64,000 nucleotides of DNA, from assembly GCA_016933535.1 (NCBI GenBank), contig JAFGAS010000052.1, positions 62,001 through 126,000 on the forward strand, read 5' to 3'. The first letter of the stretch is position 1; every line of letters begins with the position of its first letter. This DNA comes from Candidatus Zymogenaceae bacterium (GTDB lineage: Bacteria; Desulfobacterota; Zymogenia; Zymogenales; Zymogenaceae). The position numbers and the translations under genes were made by a program. The notes under the pieces were generated by a model. That model saw only the letters and a list, made by a program, of their open reading frames with translations. It had not been told where the DNA came from and ran no database searches. Below are positions 43,987 through 53,965 of this stretch, piece by piece.

Positions 43987-45423
43987 ATGGATAGACCAAA
44001 CCTGATGTATATAGACGGTCAGTGGGTTGGGGCATCCGACGGCAAGACCACCGACGTCATAGACCCCGCCAGCGAGCAAGTCGTCGATACGGTCCCCGTG
44101 GCGACGGGAACAGACCTTGACCGGGCCCTTGCGGCGGCCGAGATCGGATTTGCGGCATGGAGGGAAACGGACGCCTGGACGCGCAGCGCGATCATACGCA
44201 GAGTTGCCGAACTCGTCCGGGAGCGGACGGATCGGATCGCCGAGATGCTCACGGAGGAAGAGGGCAAGCCCACCGCCGAGGCCGTCGGGGAAATACGGGC
44301 CGCCGCCGACCAGTTTGACTGGTACGCCGACGAGGCGCGCCGTATCTATGGGCGGGTTATCGACGGCCACAGCCGGGAGCACCGGCTTCTGGTCATCCGG
44401 CAGCCTATCGGGCCGGTGGCGGCGTTTTCTCCCTGGAATTTCCCGGCGCTCCTGTCGTCCCGCAAGATCGCCCCGGCGCTGGCGGCGGGCTGCTCGGTCA
44501 TCGTCAAGCCTGCGGTCGAGGCGCCGCGCACGACGCTGTGCCTGGCGCAGGCCTGCCATGATGCGGGGGTGCCGCCGGGAGTGGTCGGTATGGTCACCGG
44601 CAGCTCTTCTTTCATCAGCTCATACCTCATTTCTTCTCCGATCATCCGAAAGGTAACGCTGACGGGGTCGGTGCCGGTCGGGATCGATATCCTCAGGGCG
44701 TGTGCGGACGGCATCAAGGCCGTCTCGATGGAGCTCGGGGGGCATTCGCCGGTGCTGGTCTTCCCGGACGCCGACATCCAGAGGGCGGCCCAGCTCTGCG
44801 CCCGGGCAAAATATCGAAACAACGGGCAGGTCTGCATTGCGGCAAGCCGCTTTTTCGTCCACGAGTCGGTTGCCGAACAGTTCACCGATCACTTCGTAAA
44901 GGTCACGCGGTCACTGAAGGTGGGTGACGGAAGGAAAGCCGATACCGACGTGGGGCCGCTGGCAAACGTGCGGCGGCTTGAGACGACCGAACGGCTGGTA
45001 GAGGACGCCGTAAAAAAGGGTGCATCGCTGGTGGCGGGGGGGCACCGCGCCGACGGATTTGAGCACGGCTATTTCTTTGAGCCGACGGTCCTGGTGGGGG
45101 TCGACGGGTCGATGGCCGTCATGACCGAGGAGCCGTTTTGCCCCATCGCTCCCATTGCGACGTTCGCCGACCTGGACGAGGCCGTGGCCAAGGCAAACGC
45201 GACCGAGTTCGGCCTGGCGGGGTACATCTTCACGACAGACACGAAAACGGCGTTTCTGGCCGCCGAGCGGCTCGACGTGGGGATGGTGGGAGTCAATACC
45301 CTGCTTCTGGCGGCAGCCGAGATCCCCTTCGGGGGGGTCAAGAAATCGGGATTCGGCCGCGAGGGGGGGACCGAATGGGTCGAGTCCTACACGGTGACCA
45401 AACATATCAATATCCAACTGTAA
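43987..45423 (+). CDS. NAD(P)-dependent aldehyde dehydrogenase
   Basis: A 478-residue ALDH. The catalytic cysteine is C283 in NNGQVCIAASRFF and the general base E249 in MELGGHSPVLV; FSPWNFPALL and the GFGREGG end are standard. Closest in style to succinate-semialdehyde or lactaldehyde/betaine-type ALDHs; the substrate cannot be fixed. It oxidises an aldehyde to the acid, which suits a step next to the ThDP enzyme and the sugar-acid dehydratase. GGGAAA is the only ribosome site before ATG 43987. Confidence 0.92.
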   Translation: MDRPNLMYIDGQWVGASDGKTTDVIDPASEQVVDTVPVATGTDLDRALAAAEIGFAAWRETDAWTRSAIIRRVAELVRERTDRIAEMLTEEEGKPTAEAVGEIRAAADQFDWYADEARRIYGRVIDGHSREHRLLVIRQPIGPVAAFSPWNFPALLSSRKIAPALAAGCSVIVKPAVEAPRTTLCLAQACHDAGVPPGVVGMVTGSSSFISSYLISSPIIRKVTLTGSVPVGIDILRACADGIKAVSMELGGHSPVLVFPDADIQRAAQLCARAKYRNNGQVCIAASRFFVHESVAEQFTDHFVKVTRSLKVGDGRKADTDVGPLANVRRLETTERLVEDAVKKGASLVAGGHRADGFEHGYFFEPTVLVGVDGSMAVMTEEPFCPIAPIATFADLDEAVAKANATEFGLAGYIFTTDTKTAFLAAERLDVGMVGVNTLLLAAAEIPFGGVKKSGFGREGGTEWVESYTVTKHINIQL

Positions 45424-45501
45424 CGGGTTCTTGTGCCCCTGGGCCTTCCGTTCGGCGGACGGGCCGAAGAGGAGCCGGGGGCCGGGAAGGAGTAACCGCC
45501 A

Positions 45502-47196
45502 ATGGTAAAGACGAGAAAACCCGAAGGTATCACGAAAAACCTGACCAGCTACGGCGATAATGAATTCTCGCTCTATATCCGCCGGGCCTTCCTTGCGTCG
45601 GCGGGGTTTGACAGTGTCGATCTCTCGCGCCCCATTGTGGGGATCGTTGACACCAGCTCGGACTACAACACCTGTCATCGCCAGATGCCCGAAATGGTGG
45701 CGGCCGTAAAACGGGGGGTGCTTCAAGCAGGCGGCCTTCCCCTGGCCTTTCCGACCATATCGCTCCACGAAATCCTGACGTCGCCCACAACGATGCTCTT
45801 TCGCAATCTGGCCGCCATGGACACCGAGGAGATGATACGTGCCCAGCCGATGGACGCGGTGGTGCTGCTCTCGGGGTGCGACAAGACGGTGCCGGCCCAG
45901 ATCATGGCCGCGGTGAGCGCCGATATCCCGGCGGTCTCGGTGGTGGCCGGGCCGATGCTCACGGGGTTCTGGCGGGGCGAGCGCCTCGGGGCGTGCACCG
46001 ATTGCAGGCGCTTCTGGGCCTCGTACCGGGCCGGCGAATTGACCAAGGCCGAGATCGACGAAATTGAGGGTTCTCTCTGCTTTACCGGCGGAACCTGCAT
46101 GGTCATGGGGACGGCCTCCACGATGGCGTGCCTCGTTGAGGCATTGGGGCTGATGCTGCCCGGCGGGGCGGCGATCCCACACGCGGCGGGCCGTCGTCTC
46201 ATCCACGCGGCCGCCGCGGGAAGGCGCGCCGTAGAGATGATCCGCGAGGGACTGACGCCGTCTAGAATCCTCTCGAAGGCGTCCTTTTCCAACGCGCTGG
46301 TTGTCCTGGCGGCGCTGGCCGGCTCCACAAATGCCGTTATCCATCTTCTGGCCGTTGCCCGCCGGGCGGGGATCGATCTCTCTCTGGCCGAGTTCGATGA
46401 GACGGCACGGCGCGTCCCGGTCCTGGTGGACGTGAAGCCGGCCGGGTCGGGATACCTCGAGGACTTTTTCCACGCCGGGGGGATGCCCGCGCTCCTCAAG
46501 GTGCTCTCTCCATTGCTGGATCACGGGGCGGCCACGATTGCCGGAAAGACGATCGGCCGGCTCATCGATGAGGCCCCGCAGCCCTTCGGCCCGACAATCC
46601 GCCCGCTCTCCGACCCCCTTAGGGAGGTACAGGACCCCGGGGCCCTGGCCGTCATCAGGGGAACGCTGGCGCCGGGAGGCGCGGTCCTGAAGGCAGCAGC
46701 GGCAAGCCCCGGCCTTTTTTCCCACCGGGGTCCTGCGGTGGTCTTCGAGTCGCCGGCCGATGCCGTGGCTCGTATCGACGATCCGGCGCTGGGAATCACT
46801 GCCGATCACGTTATGGTGCTCAGGAACGCCGGGCCGGTGGCGGCAGGGATGCCCGAGGCGGGGTCGTTGCAGATTCCACGGTATCTGGCGGCCCGCGGGG
46901 TCAAGGACATGGTGCGTGTCTCGGACGGTAGGATGAGCGGAACGGCATACGGGACGGTGGTGCTTCACGTAAGCCCGGAGGCCGCCGTCGGCGGGCCGCT
47001 GGCGCTGGTTTCCGACGGGGATATCATCGAGCTCGATGTAGGAAAGAGGAGGATCGATTTGCTGGTGGACGACAAGGAGCTTGCCGCCCGCCGAGACCGG
47101 TGGAAGGCGCCCGCACCGCCCGCGCGGGGCTACCGGCGGCTCTTCTTCGAACACGTCTTGCAGGCCGAGGAGGGGTGCGATTTCGATTTTCTCTAA
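45502..47196 (+). CDS. IlvD/Edd-family sugar-acid dehydratase
   Basis: A 564-residue FeS dehydratase. Putative cluster cysteines are C58 (DYNTCHRQMP), C126 (LLSGCDKTVPA) and C199 (GGTCMVMGTAST). The segments FWRGERLG and CTDCRRFWASYRAGE mark the pentonate/aldonate dehydratase branch (L-arabonate, D-xylonate type) rather than amino-acid synthesis IlvD, whose true version seems to be the partial gene at the window start. It would turn an aldonic acid into a 2-keto-3-deoxy acid. ATG 45502 follows AAGGAG. It is 78 bases after the ALDH gene in the same cluster. Confidence 0.88.
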   Translation: MVKTRKPEGITKNLTSYGDNEFSLYIRRAFLASAGFDSVDLSRPIVGIVDTSSDYNTCHRQMPEMVAAVKRGVLQAGGLPLAFPTISLHEILTSPTTMLFRNLAAMDTEEMIRAQPMDAVVLLSGCDKTVPAQIMAAVSADIPAVSVVAGPMLTGFWRGERLGACTDCRRFWASYRAGELTKAEIDEIEGSLCFTGGTCMVMGTASTMACLVEALGLMLPGGAAIPHAAGRRLIHAAAAGRRAVEMIREGLTPSRILSKASFSNALVVLAALAGSTNAVIHLLAVARRAGIDLSLAEFDETARRVPVLVDVKPAGSGYLEDFFHAGGMPALLKVLSPLLDHGAATIAGKTIGRLIDEAPQPFGPTIRPLSDPLREVQDPGALAVIRGTLAPGGAVLKAAAASPGLFSHRGPAVVFESPADAVARIDDPALGITADHVMVLRNAGPVAAGMPEAGSLQIPRYLAARGVKDMVRVSDGRMSGTAYGTVVLHVSPEAAVGGPLALVSDGDIIELDVGKRRIDLLVDDKELAARRDRWKAPAPPARGYRRLFFEHVLQAEEGCDFDFL

Positions 47197-47288
47197 TGCC
47201 GACCGGGTCGGAAAGCATTCCGCGGCCGGGTGACGTCATGGGCGGATATACCCGTGTCCCATAAGAGCATTGACAGGAGAACAGCGGT

Positions 47289-48653
47289 ATGAAGATTGTC
47301 GTCTTTACCGGAAGCCCCAAGGCCGAGGCGTCCAATACCTTTCAATATTTCCGTTACATTCAACGGCAGCTGCCGAACCACCATTATTCGATCATCCACG
47401 TCGGCGTCGAGATTGGAAAGATCGAGGCGGATAAAGACTATTTAAATAAGATTATCGGAGAGGTGAAAAAGGCCGACGCCGTCCTGTGGGTCTATCCGAT
47501 TACCTACTTCCTGGTACCCGCCGGCCTCAAACGGTTCATCGAGCTGCTCCTGCCCAATAAGGCCGCCGACGCCTTTGCAAATAAATACGCGACGGCAATC
47601 ACGACCTCCATGCACCTGTTTGACCATACCTCCCACGCCTATATCCACGGGATATCCGAGGACCTGGGGATGCGGTACGTTCCCGGATATTCGGCCCAGT
47701 TCAACGACATCATCGAGGAGGAGCAAAGAAGGCAGCTTCTTCTCTTTGGACAGGAATTCATGACGACCGCCGGCCGAAAGCTTCCGGTGGAGCGGGTCTA
47801 CGGGCCCGTGGCGGCGAAGGTCCCGGCATACCGACAGGCCGAGACGCGCATGGTCGGCAAGACCGGCCCATTCAAGGTACTCTTTCTGACCGATGAGACC
47901 CCGAACGACAAAAACCTCGGATACATGACCGATGTCTTTCTGCGTCACTTCCCGAACCGGGTGGAGTTCATCAACATCAATGACATCCGCCTTGCGCCCT
48001 GCAAGAACTGCCTTCACTGCACGTATGACGGTGTCTGCGTTATCGACGACGACATGAACTTCCTCTATCGAGAGCGGATACTGCCGGCCGACGCGATCAT
48101 TTACGCGGCCACCATACACGACCGGTACCTGTCGGCCCGCTGGAAGCTCTTTTTCGACCGCTTCTTCCTCAACGGCCACCGGCCGGTCCTGACGGGAAAA
48201 CAGGGCGGATTTATCATCTCCGGTCCGCTGCGTCAAGTCCCCAACCTTCGCCAGCTGCTGGCCTGCTTTACCGAGACATTCGGGCTTTCCAGCCGGGGGA
48301 TTGTCACCGATGAGTATAAAGAGGCCGATCATGTCACCGGGCTTCTGCAGGCCCTTTCCGGCCGGATCATGGAAGGGCTCGAACACGGGGTGCACAGGCC
48401 GCCCTCGTTCCTCGGCGTCGGGGGGAAAAAGATCCTCCGGGACATCAACTTTTTCACCCGGTTTATCTTCACGGAAAACCACCGCTACTACGCAAAACAC
48501 AGCCTCTTCGATTTCCCCCACAATCAGCGCATGATGCGGCTCATGGGACGCATCATCGTGCCGCTGATGAACATCGAGGGATTCAGAAAAAAATTTCAGG
48601 CCGGGATGAACGAAAAGATGCTGGCCCCCCTCAGGAAGGCGGCCGAAGAATAA
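47289..48653 (+). CDS. Protein with two tandem NADPH-dependent FMN reductase/flavodoxin domains
   Basis: A 454-residue soluble flavoprotein. Domain 1 (about residues 1-150) starts IVVFTGSPKAEASNTFQYFRYI and has WVYPITYFLVPAGLKRFIELL. Domain 2 (about 195-340) starts FKVLFLTDETPNDKNLGYMTD and carries the cysteine-rich loop APCKNCLHCTYDGVC seen in iron-sulfur flavoprotein-like members, then ISGPLRQVPNL. The remaining 110 residues are helical and unassigned. Two flavin domains in one chain suggest internal electron transfer. It follows the dehydratase by 92 bases on the same strand; whether it belongs to that pathway is open. Confidence 0.82.
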   Translation: MKIVVFTGSPKAEASNTFQYFRYIQRQLPNHHYSIIHVGVEIGKIEADKDYLNKIIGEVKKADAVLWVYPITYFLVPAGLKRFIELLLPNKAADAFANKYATAITTSMHLFDHTSHAYIHGISEDLGMRYVPGYSAQFNDIIEEEQRRQLLLFGQEFMTTAGRKLPVERVYGPVAAKVPAYRQAETRMVGKTGPFKVLFLTDETPNDKNLGYMTDVFLRHFPNRVEFININDIRLAPCKNCLHCTYDGVCVIDDDMNFLYRERILPADAIIYAATIHDRYLSARWKLFFDRFFLNGHRPVLTGKQGGFIISGPLRQVPNLRQLLACFTETFGLSSRGIVTDEYKEADHVTGLLQALSGRIMEGLEHGVHRPPSFLGVGGKKILRDINFFTRFIFTENHRYYAKHSLFDFPHNQRMMRLMGRIIVPLMNIEGFRKKFQAGMNEKMLAPLRKAAEE

Positions 48654-48777
48654 CGGGAGCCCGCATCCCGCCGACCGCTCCGTTTTACTCACCGAGTTCC
48701 TCCACCCTGCCAGGTAGCGCAGTATTTGATCGGATTGCCCGTTCGGACATCGCGGTATCTTTGTACCCGTCCAATTA

Positions 48778-48807
48778 TTGGAAAATGTTAATATAGCAGA
48801 TTATAAA
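48778..48807 (+). promoter_or_regulatory. Possible promoter for the metallophosphoesterase gene
   Basis: TTGGAA (48778-48783) and TATAAA (48802-48807) are 18 bases apart in an A/T-rich stretch 95 bases before ATG 48903. Confidence 0.45.
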
Positions 48808-48902
48808 TGTCTAATTGTATCAAATAGTGCTTTACTTGTGGTCCATCGGGTTTTTATAATTATTGCAGTGCAAACGGGCTATTTGCTTCTCCGAGGATTG
48901 GG

Positions 48903-49988
48903 ATGACTATGGGATTCAAAAAATGGGCGGCCTACGGCATTCTTGCGGCCGGTGCGACCCTTTTTTTATCGGCGGCCTTTACGGTCGTCTCGATACTCTA
49001 CGGCATGTCCTGGAGCGATGTTACGGCGCCGCCGCTTCTGGGCAACAGGCCGGAGGTTATATCACGGCTTACCGATGGACAACCGGACGTGAGGCCGTTT
49101 TCGTTTCTAATCGTTGGCGACACCCAGTCAAAGACGATATTCGAAAACTTCTTTCTGAAAGTGGCGCTCGACGTTGCACCTGATTTCGGGGTCGTCGTCG
49201 GAGATTTCGTCGCCAATCCCGAGATGAACCGGCACCGGTTTTTCATGGGGGAGTTCGGCGAATGGAACATGACGTTTCCCGTCTTTCTCATCGCCGGAAA
49301 CCACGATATCGTCACGAATCACGAAACAGGCCTTGATTGGCTGCGCGATCCTGTATACGAAAAAGACTTTGAGAAGCTGTACGGCCCCGCGAATTTCTCC
49401 TTTATCTATCGGGGATGCCTCTTCATCGGTCTGAATGACGTATACACCATCGACTATTTCGATTACGTGAAGGACGTCCTATCACACCGGCCGCCCGACA
49501 TACTGATGACCTTCGTGTTCATGCACATCGCGCCCAAGTCTCTTTCTCCGTTGCTGCAAACCAGGCAAATGGAGGGCGAAGAGGAGTTCAAGCGCCTTAT
49601 GGAGACGTATGACGTTGACTATGTTTTAGCGGGAGATTTTCACTCCTATCTCAGGATGGATAGAAATAACACGGAATATATCATCACCGGAGGCGGAGGG
49701 GCTACCCTCCATGGAGGCGCCCGGAGTTTTCACCACGCCGTCCTGATGACGGTCGACCCGGCGCGTGACCGGGCCGATGAGACCATTTACTCCTTCAGGC
49801 CGACTCTCGATGTAGGAGACGACATCGAGATCGCCATGATCTGCGGGATCTATCCCGTATTTGAGCAGCACCCCCTGGGGTGGGTAGCGCTCTTTACCCT
49901 GATAGCGGCGGCGGCCGCCGGGCTGGTTGCCTTTCTCCTCGTACGGATTACCCGGAAAAGACGCGGTCTTCGTCGGATCGGCGCGTAA
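48903..49988 (+). CDS. Membrane-anchored metallophosphoesterase
   Basis: A 361-residue calcineurin-like phosphoesterase held by a TM helix at each end (about residues 8-30 and 325-350), so the catalytic domain lies outside the cytoplasm. Metal-binding motifs are VGDTQSK, VVGDFVANPEM, AGNHDI, FVFMHIAP and LAGDFHSY. The C-terminus after the last helix is short and basic (RITRKRRGLRR). The substrate may be a phospholipid head group or other phosphodiester. Stand-alone gene. Confidence 0.85.
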   Translation: MTMGFKKWAAYGILAAGATLFLSAAFTVVSILYGMSWSDVTAPPLLGNRPEVISRLTDGQPDVRPFSFLIVGDTQSKTIFENFFLKVALDVAPDFGVVVGDFVANPEMNRHRFFMGEFGEWNMTFPVFLIAGNHDIVTNHETGLDWLRDPVYEKDFEKLYGPANFSFIYRGCLFIGLNDVYTIDYFDYVKDVLSHRPPDILMTFVFMHIAPKSLSPLLQTRQMEGEEEFKRLMETYDVDYVLAGDFHSYLRMDRNNTEYIITGGGGATLHGGARSFHHAVLMTVDPARDRADETIYSFRPTLDVGDDIEIAMICGIYPVFEQHPLGWVALFTLIAAAAAGLVAFLLVRITRKRRGLRRIGA

Positions 49989-50170
49989 CGGCATGACGGG
50001 TTCCGCATTTCGTTTTCGGCCTTTTTCCTGCCGTTATACTATCCGGCCGCGGGCAACGGGGACCGAGGCCTCCCATGATTGGAAACGGGTGTACGGGCCC
50101 GATTATGGATTTCGGCGTCTCGTGAAATATCCCCATTCTTTTCGTTTGCGATAAGAGGATAGGTCGTGGT

Positions 50171-50197
50171 AATATATTATTAATTAACTAATATATT
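50171..50197. promoter_or_regulatory. A/T-rich inverted repeat immediately before the yyaL-like gene
   Basis: AATATATTA (50171-50179) and TAATATATT (50189-50197) are perfect nine-base arms with a nine-base spacer, ending nine bases before ATG 50207. The position could place the ribosome site within a hairpin or mark an operator over the promoter. Confidence 0.5.
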
Positions 50198-50206
50198 GAG
50201 ATTCCG

Positions 50207-52294
50207 ATGACGAACCTACTTGCCCGGGAAAAAAGTCCGTACCTGAGGCAGCACGCCGAGAACCCGGTGGACTGGCGCCCGTGGGGTGACGAGGCCTTTC
50301 AACAGGCCCGCGCCGAGGATAAGCCGGTCTTCCTCTCCATCGGGTACTCGTCCTGCCACTGGTGCCACGTCATGGCCCGCGAGTCTTTTTCGGACGATGA
50401 GGTTGCCGCGATCCTCAATGAGCGGTTTATCGCCGTCAAGGTAGATAGGGAGGAGCGTCCCGATGTCGATGCCCTGTATATGGCGGCGTGTCAGGTGCTG
50501 GGGCAACCGAGTGGGTGGCCGCTGTCGGTATTCCTGACGCCTTCCGGCAGGCCTTTTTTTGCGGGGACCTATTTCCCGAAGCAGGCCCGGGGGGCGATGC
50601 CGGGATTGATCGAGGTGCTTGAGGCCGTCTCCCGAATGTGGGCGGCCGATCGGGCGCGCATCGATACGACCGGCGATCGGGTGACCGAGATCCTCCGTCA
50701 GGAGGCGTCGGTGGCGGGGGACGCATCGCCGATCGGACCGGAGGTATCCGACAAGGCCTTCTCTTCCCTTCGGGGCCGGTTCGACGAACGATACGGCGGT
50801 TTTGGGGAGGCGCCGAAGTTCCCCATGCCCCACCGCCTCTCCTTTCTCCTGAGATACCACCGGGCGCCGGGGAATGCCCGCGCCCTCGAGATGGTCCGCG
50901 AAACCCTCCGGGGGATGCGGTATGGAGGGATCTTCGACCAGATCGGTCTCGGCTTTCACCGCTACTCGGTCGACGAGCGGTGGCGGGTTCCCCATTTCGA
51001 GAAAATGCTCTCGGACCAGGCCTTGTGCGCCTCGGCCTATATCGAAGCCTTTCTGGTTACCGGGGATCCCCTTTACGATCGGACCGCCCGGGAGATATTT
51101 ACCTACGTCCTGAGAGACATGACGGCAGATGAGGGCGGCTTTTTCACCGCCGAAGACGCCGAAAGCGATTCGGAGGAGGGGGTCTATTATCTCTGGACGA
51201 GAGACGAGATCCAGCGGCTGCTCGGGACCGCGGATGCCGATCTGGCGGCCGACTATTTCGGCATCAAACGGGAGGGGAATATTCCCGTACCCGGATTTAT
51301 GGACGGCATGAACATCCCGTATGTCCCGGTGGGGCCGGAGCTGTTTGCGGACCGAAGGGGGATGGAGACCGAGCGTCTGCTCGGATATATCGAATCGTTT
51401 CGGGAGCGGCTCTTGACGGCCCGGGAAATGAGGCCGCGGCCGAAAAGGGACGACAAGGTCGTCACGGCGACAAACGGCCTCATGGTCGGCGCCCTGGCGA
51501 TGGGTTACCGAGCCCTCGGGGAACGGATGTACCTCGATGCGGCCGTCAGTGCCGTTGGATTTGTCTCCGAAAAGCTTTCCGACGGCTCAAGTGGCCTGCT
51601 GCGCCGGTACCGGGAGGGCGAGGCGGGCATCGGGGGGTTCCTGGAGGACTACGCGTTTTTTGTCTGGGGTCTCATCGAGCTCTATGAGGCATGCCTGGAT
51701 ATACAGTACCTCGAACAGGCCGGGGAGCTTTCCCGCGTCATGGTCGAGCGGTTCGATGACCGGAAAAACGGCGGCCTCTTTACGACCCCGAGGGACGGGC
51801 AGCGGCTTATCGCCGACCTGAAGGAAGTCTACGACGGGGCGGCCCCGTGCCCCAATTCGGTGGCGGCAGACAACCTCCTGAGGCTCTACGGTCTGACGGG
51901 AAACATCGATTTCTCCCGGGCCGCCGATCGAATCCTGGGGGCCTTTTCACGGCGGATCGCCGCCCATCCCGATGCGGGCACCCGGTTTCTGGACGCCCTT
52001 GAGCGTTCCGGCGGTTCGGCCCGGGAGATCGTTATCGTCGGCCAACGTGAATCGGAATCAACCCGAAAGATGATCGGGATGATCCACCGACTGTTTCTGC
52101 CCACGACAAGCCTCCTGTTCGTGCCGGACGGCGATGCCGAGGGGCGGCGGCGGGTCGAACGGATCGTCCCGTTTGTGACCGGGATGCGAGCGCAGGGCCG
52201 ACGGACCACCGCATATATCTGCCGGGGACATACCTGCCGTGCGCCCCTAGTCGATCCCGAATCGGTTCGGGAGGCCCTGGTTGAGCAGCGGTAG
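50207..52294 (+). CDS. YyaL/DUF255 thioredoxin-domain protein (SPATA20-like)
   Basis: A 695-residue protein of the YyaL/SSP411 family. It opens with a thioredoxin-like domain carrying [11 protein letters not shown] (C50, C53) and continues with an (alpha/alpha)6-barrel like that of glycoside hydrolases and N-acylglucosamine epimerases ([57 protein letters not shown]). The family is widespread and its reaction is unknown. Length matches family. A palindromic stretch lies just before the start. Confidence 0.92.
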   Translation: MTNLLAREKSPYLRQHAENPVDWRPWGDEAFQQARAEDKPVFLSIGYSSCHWCHVMARESFSDDEVAAILNERFIAVKVDREERPDVDALYMAACQVLGQPSGWPLSVFLTPSGRPFFAGTYFPKQARGAMPGLIEVLEAVSRMWAADRARIDTTGDRVTEILRQEASVAGDASPIGPEVSDKAFSSLRGRFDERYGGFGEAPKFPMPHRLSFLLRYHRAPGNARALEMVRETLRGMRYGGIFDQIGLGFHRYSVDERWRVPHFEKMLSDQALCASAYIEAFLVTGDPLYDRTAREIFTYVLRDMTADEGGFFTAEDAESDSEEGVYYLWTRDEIQRLLGTADADLAADYFGIKREGNIPVPGFMDGMNIPYVPVGPELFADRRGMETERLLGYIESFRERLLTAREMRPRPKRDDKVVTATNGLMVGALAMGYRALGERMYLDAAVSAVGFVSEKLSDGSSGLLRRYREGEAGIGGFLEDYAFFVWGLIELYEACLDIQYLEQAGELSRVMVERFDDRKNGGLFTTPRDGQRLIADLKEVYDGAAPCPNSVAADNLLRLYGLTGNIDFSRAADRILGAFSRRIAAHPDAGTRFLDALERSGGSAREIVIVGQRESESTRKMIGMIHRLFLPTTSLLFVPDGDAEGRRRVERIVPFVTGMRAQGRRTTAYICRGHTCRAPLVDPESVREALVEQR

Positions 52295-52341
52295 CGGTTA
52301 ACGGGAAACGACATGTTTCACCTAGCTTAGGGGGAGTTACC

Positions 52342-52971
52342 ATGACTCTATCGAGAAATAATCGGGTAAAAACGGTGATCGTAATGATCATCCTGGCCCT
52401 TGCGGCGCTCTCATCGGGGGTGAAGGCCGCCGAAATACGGGAGTATGAAGGTAAATCGCTTGACCCGTTTGATCGAAAGTACGACAATTCCATCAAGGGC
52501 CCGCAGTATGTCAACAAGAACACGTATCGCCTGGAGGTAACGGGGCTCGTGCAAAAGCCCCTGAAGCTTACCTACGACGAGGTGCTGGCGCTTCCTCATG
52601 TAAAGAAGGTCTTCACCGTTCACTGTGTCGAAGGATGGGACGAGACGCTGCTTTATGAAGGAGTCTATCTGCGAGACATACTCAAAGGTGCGGGGCCGAA
52701 GTCGGGAGTAAAGACCGTTATCTTTTATGCCGCGGACGGCTATTCATCGTCAATACCCTACGATTACGCGAAGAAAGTGGATAGCATGATCGGGGCCAAG
52801 ATAAACGGGCTGGTCCTGGACGCCAAGCGGGGATTTCCATTCCAGGTGGTCAACGACGGTAAACTCGGTTATAAGTGGGTCAAGTGGCTTACGAAGATTG
52901 AGCTCTCCGACAAGGATTACAGGGGCTTCTGGGAGCGGCGCGGCTACAGCAACGATGCCGACGTGAAGTGA
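52342..52971 (+). CDS. Periplasmic molybdopterin-dependent oxidoreductase (sulfite oxidase/MsrP-like fold)
   Basis: A 209-residue exported protein with a cleavable-looking signal peptide (residues 9-30). It has one molybdopterin-binding domain: the Mo-ligand cysteine is C95 in FTVHCVEGWDETLLYEGV, followed by the family-typical LRDIL and KWLTKIELSDKDYRGFWE. It is shorter than SorA or MsrP and has no haem or dimerisation domain. The signal lacks a twin-arginine motif (SRNNRVK), which is unusual for a cofactor-loaded Mo enzyme. The substrate may be a sulfoxide or sulfite. One base separates its stop from the start of the transporter gene, so they are co-transcribed. Confidence 0.88.
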   Translation: MTLSRNNRVKTVIVMIILALAALSSGVKAAEIREYEGKSLDPFDRKYDNSIKGPQYVNKNTYRLEVTGLVQKPLKLTYDEVLALPHVKKVFTVHCVEGWDETLLYEGVYLRDILKGAGPKSGVKTVIFYAADGYSSSIPYDYAKKVDSMIGAKINGLVLDAKRGFPFQVVNDGKLGYKWVKWLTKIELSDKDYRGFWERRGYSNDADVK

Positions 52972-52972
52972 C

Positions 52973-53908
52973 ATGGACATGAAGAACTTCGGGCGTTTCA
53001 TACTCGATCGAAATTTCATTTTTTTGGGGGCGCTCCTCCTGGGCCTCCTCTTTCCCGGGGGAGCACCTTTTTTGCTGCCGCTCCTTTTTCCCGCCCTTGC
53101 GCTGGTGATAATGATCTCAATGCTCTCCATCGGCCCTGAGGTATTCAGGTCACCGAAGGTCGTCTTCAAACATGCGCTCATCGGGATCGGAGTCAATTAT
53201 CTCGTGATGACCGGCGTGATTCTTGCCGCCGGCCGACTTCTGATTTCAGACCCGGCGCTCCGTACGGGCTTCATCCTCATGGCGGCAATCCCGCCGGCCG
53301 TTGCCGTTATCCCGTTTACCGAGATGCTTGGCGGAAACCGGACTGCTTCCCTGTTTGGGACAGTCGGAGGATTTTTTTCGGCCTTCCTGCTGCTGCCCCT
53401 CATTACCCTTATATTCATCGGGACCGATATCGTTGAGCCGAGCAGGCTTTTCCTGATCCTCACGGGGCTGATCATCGTTCCGTTCGTTTTCTCCCGCCTG
53501 CTGAGGGGCCTGCACCTGGACGCCGCCGTCGAGCCGTATAAGGGACCCGTCACCAACCTTTGTTTCGGCACCGTGTTTTACATCATGGTTGCCGCCAACC
53601 ATCACATTATCGTCCACCAGACCTCCGTCCTTGTGCTTCTGATCGCAGTCGGGCTTCTCATCATGGCGGTATCGGCGGCGATTGTGCTGACGGCGGCCCG
53701 GCTCCTGTCGGCAGACCCTCGGACGCGGATCAGCCTCCTGCTGCTGGCGACACTCAAGAACTACGCGGTCTCAGCGGGCCTGGGGCTTGTCCTTTTTTCC
53801 GACCGCGCGGCGCTGCCGTCGGTGATCATGACGGTCATCATGGTCCCCTATATCCTCCTGCTCGGTTTTTTTATCGGACGCAGAAAAAGGAAGGGTACCC
53901 CGTATTGA
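52973..53908 (+). CDS. Bile acid:sodium symporter (BASS)-like membrane transporter
   Basis: A 311-residue protein with nine or ten TM helices and the BASS-like pattern of small helix repeats, including the AAIPPAVAVIPFTEMLGGNRTAS crossover and a second GLILF-like repeat (TLKNYAVSAGLGLVLF). The family imports organic anions with sodium; the substrate here is unknown. Adjacent to the molybdopterin enzyme with no gap, so it might bring in or expel that enzyme's substrate or product. Start at 52973, alternative ATG two codons later. Confidence 0.8.
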   Translation: MDMKNFGRFILDRNFIFLGALLLGLLFPGGAPFLLPLLFPALALVIMISMLSIGPEVFRSPKVVFKHALIGIGVNYLVMTGVILAAGRLLISDPALRTGFILMAAIPPAVAVIPFTEMLGGNRTASLFGTVGGFFSAFLLLPLITLIFIGTDIVEPSRLFLILTGLIIVPFVFSRLLRGLHLDAAVEPYKGPVTNLCFGTVFYIMVAANHHIIVHQTSVLVLLIAVGLLIMAVSAAIVLTAARLLSADPRTRISLLLLATLKNYAVSAGLGLVLFSDRAALPSVIMTVIMVPYILLLGFFIGRRKRKGTPY

Positions 53909-53965
53909 AAATAAGACCTGTCATGAGTATAATAGTGGTATACTACATGAAGTAGAGGTGACCAG

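Noticed and set aside
44911..47154. 747-codon antisense frame over the ALDH and dehydratase
   Set aside because: Runs through two well-supported genes and their gap; product is Arg/Gly/His-rich without family signals.
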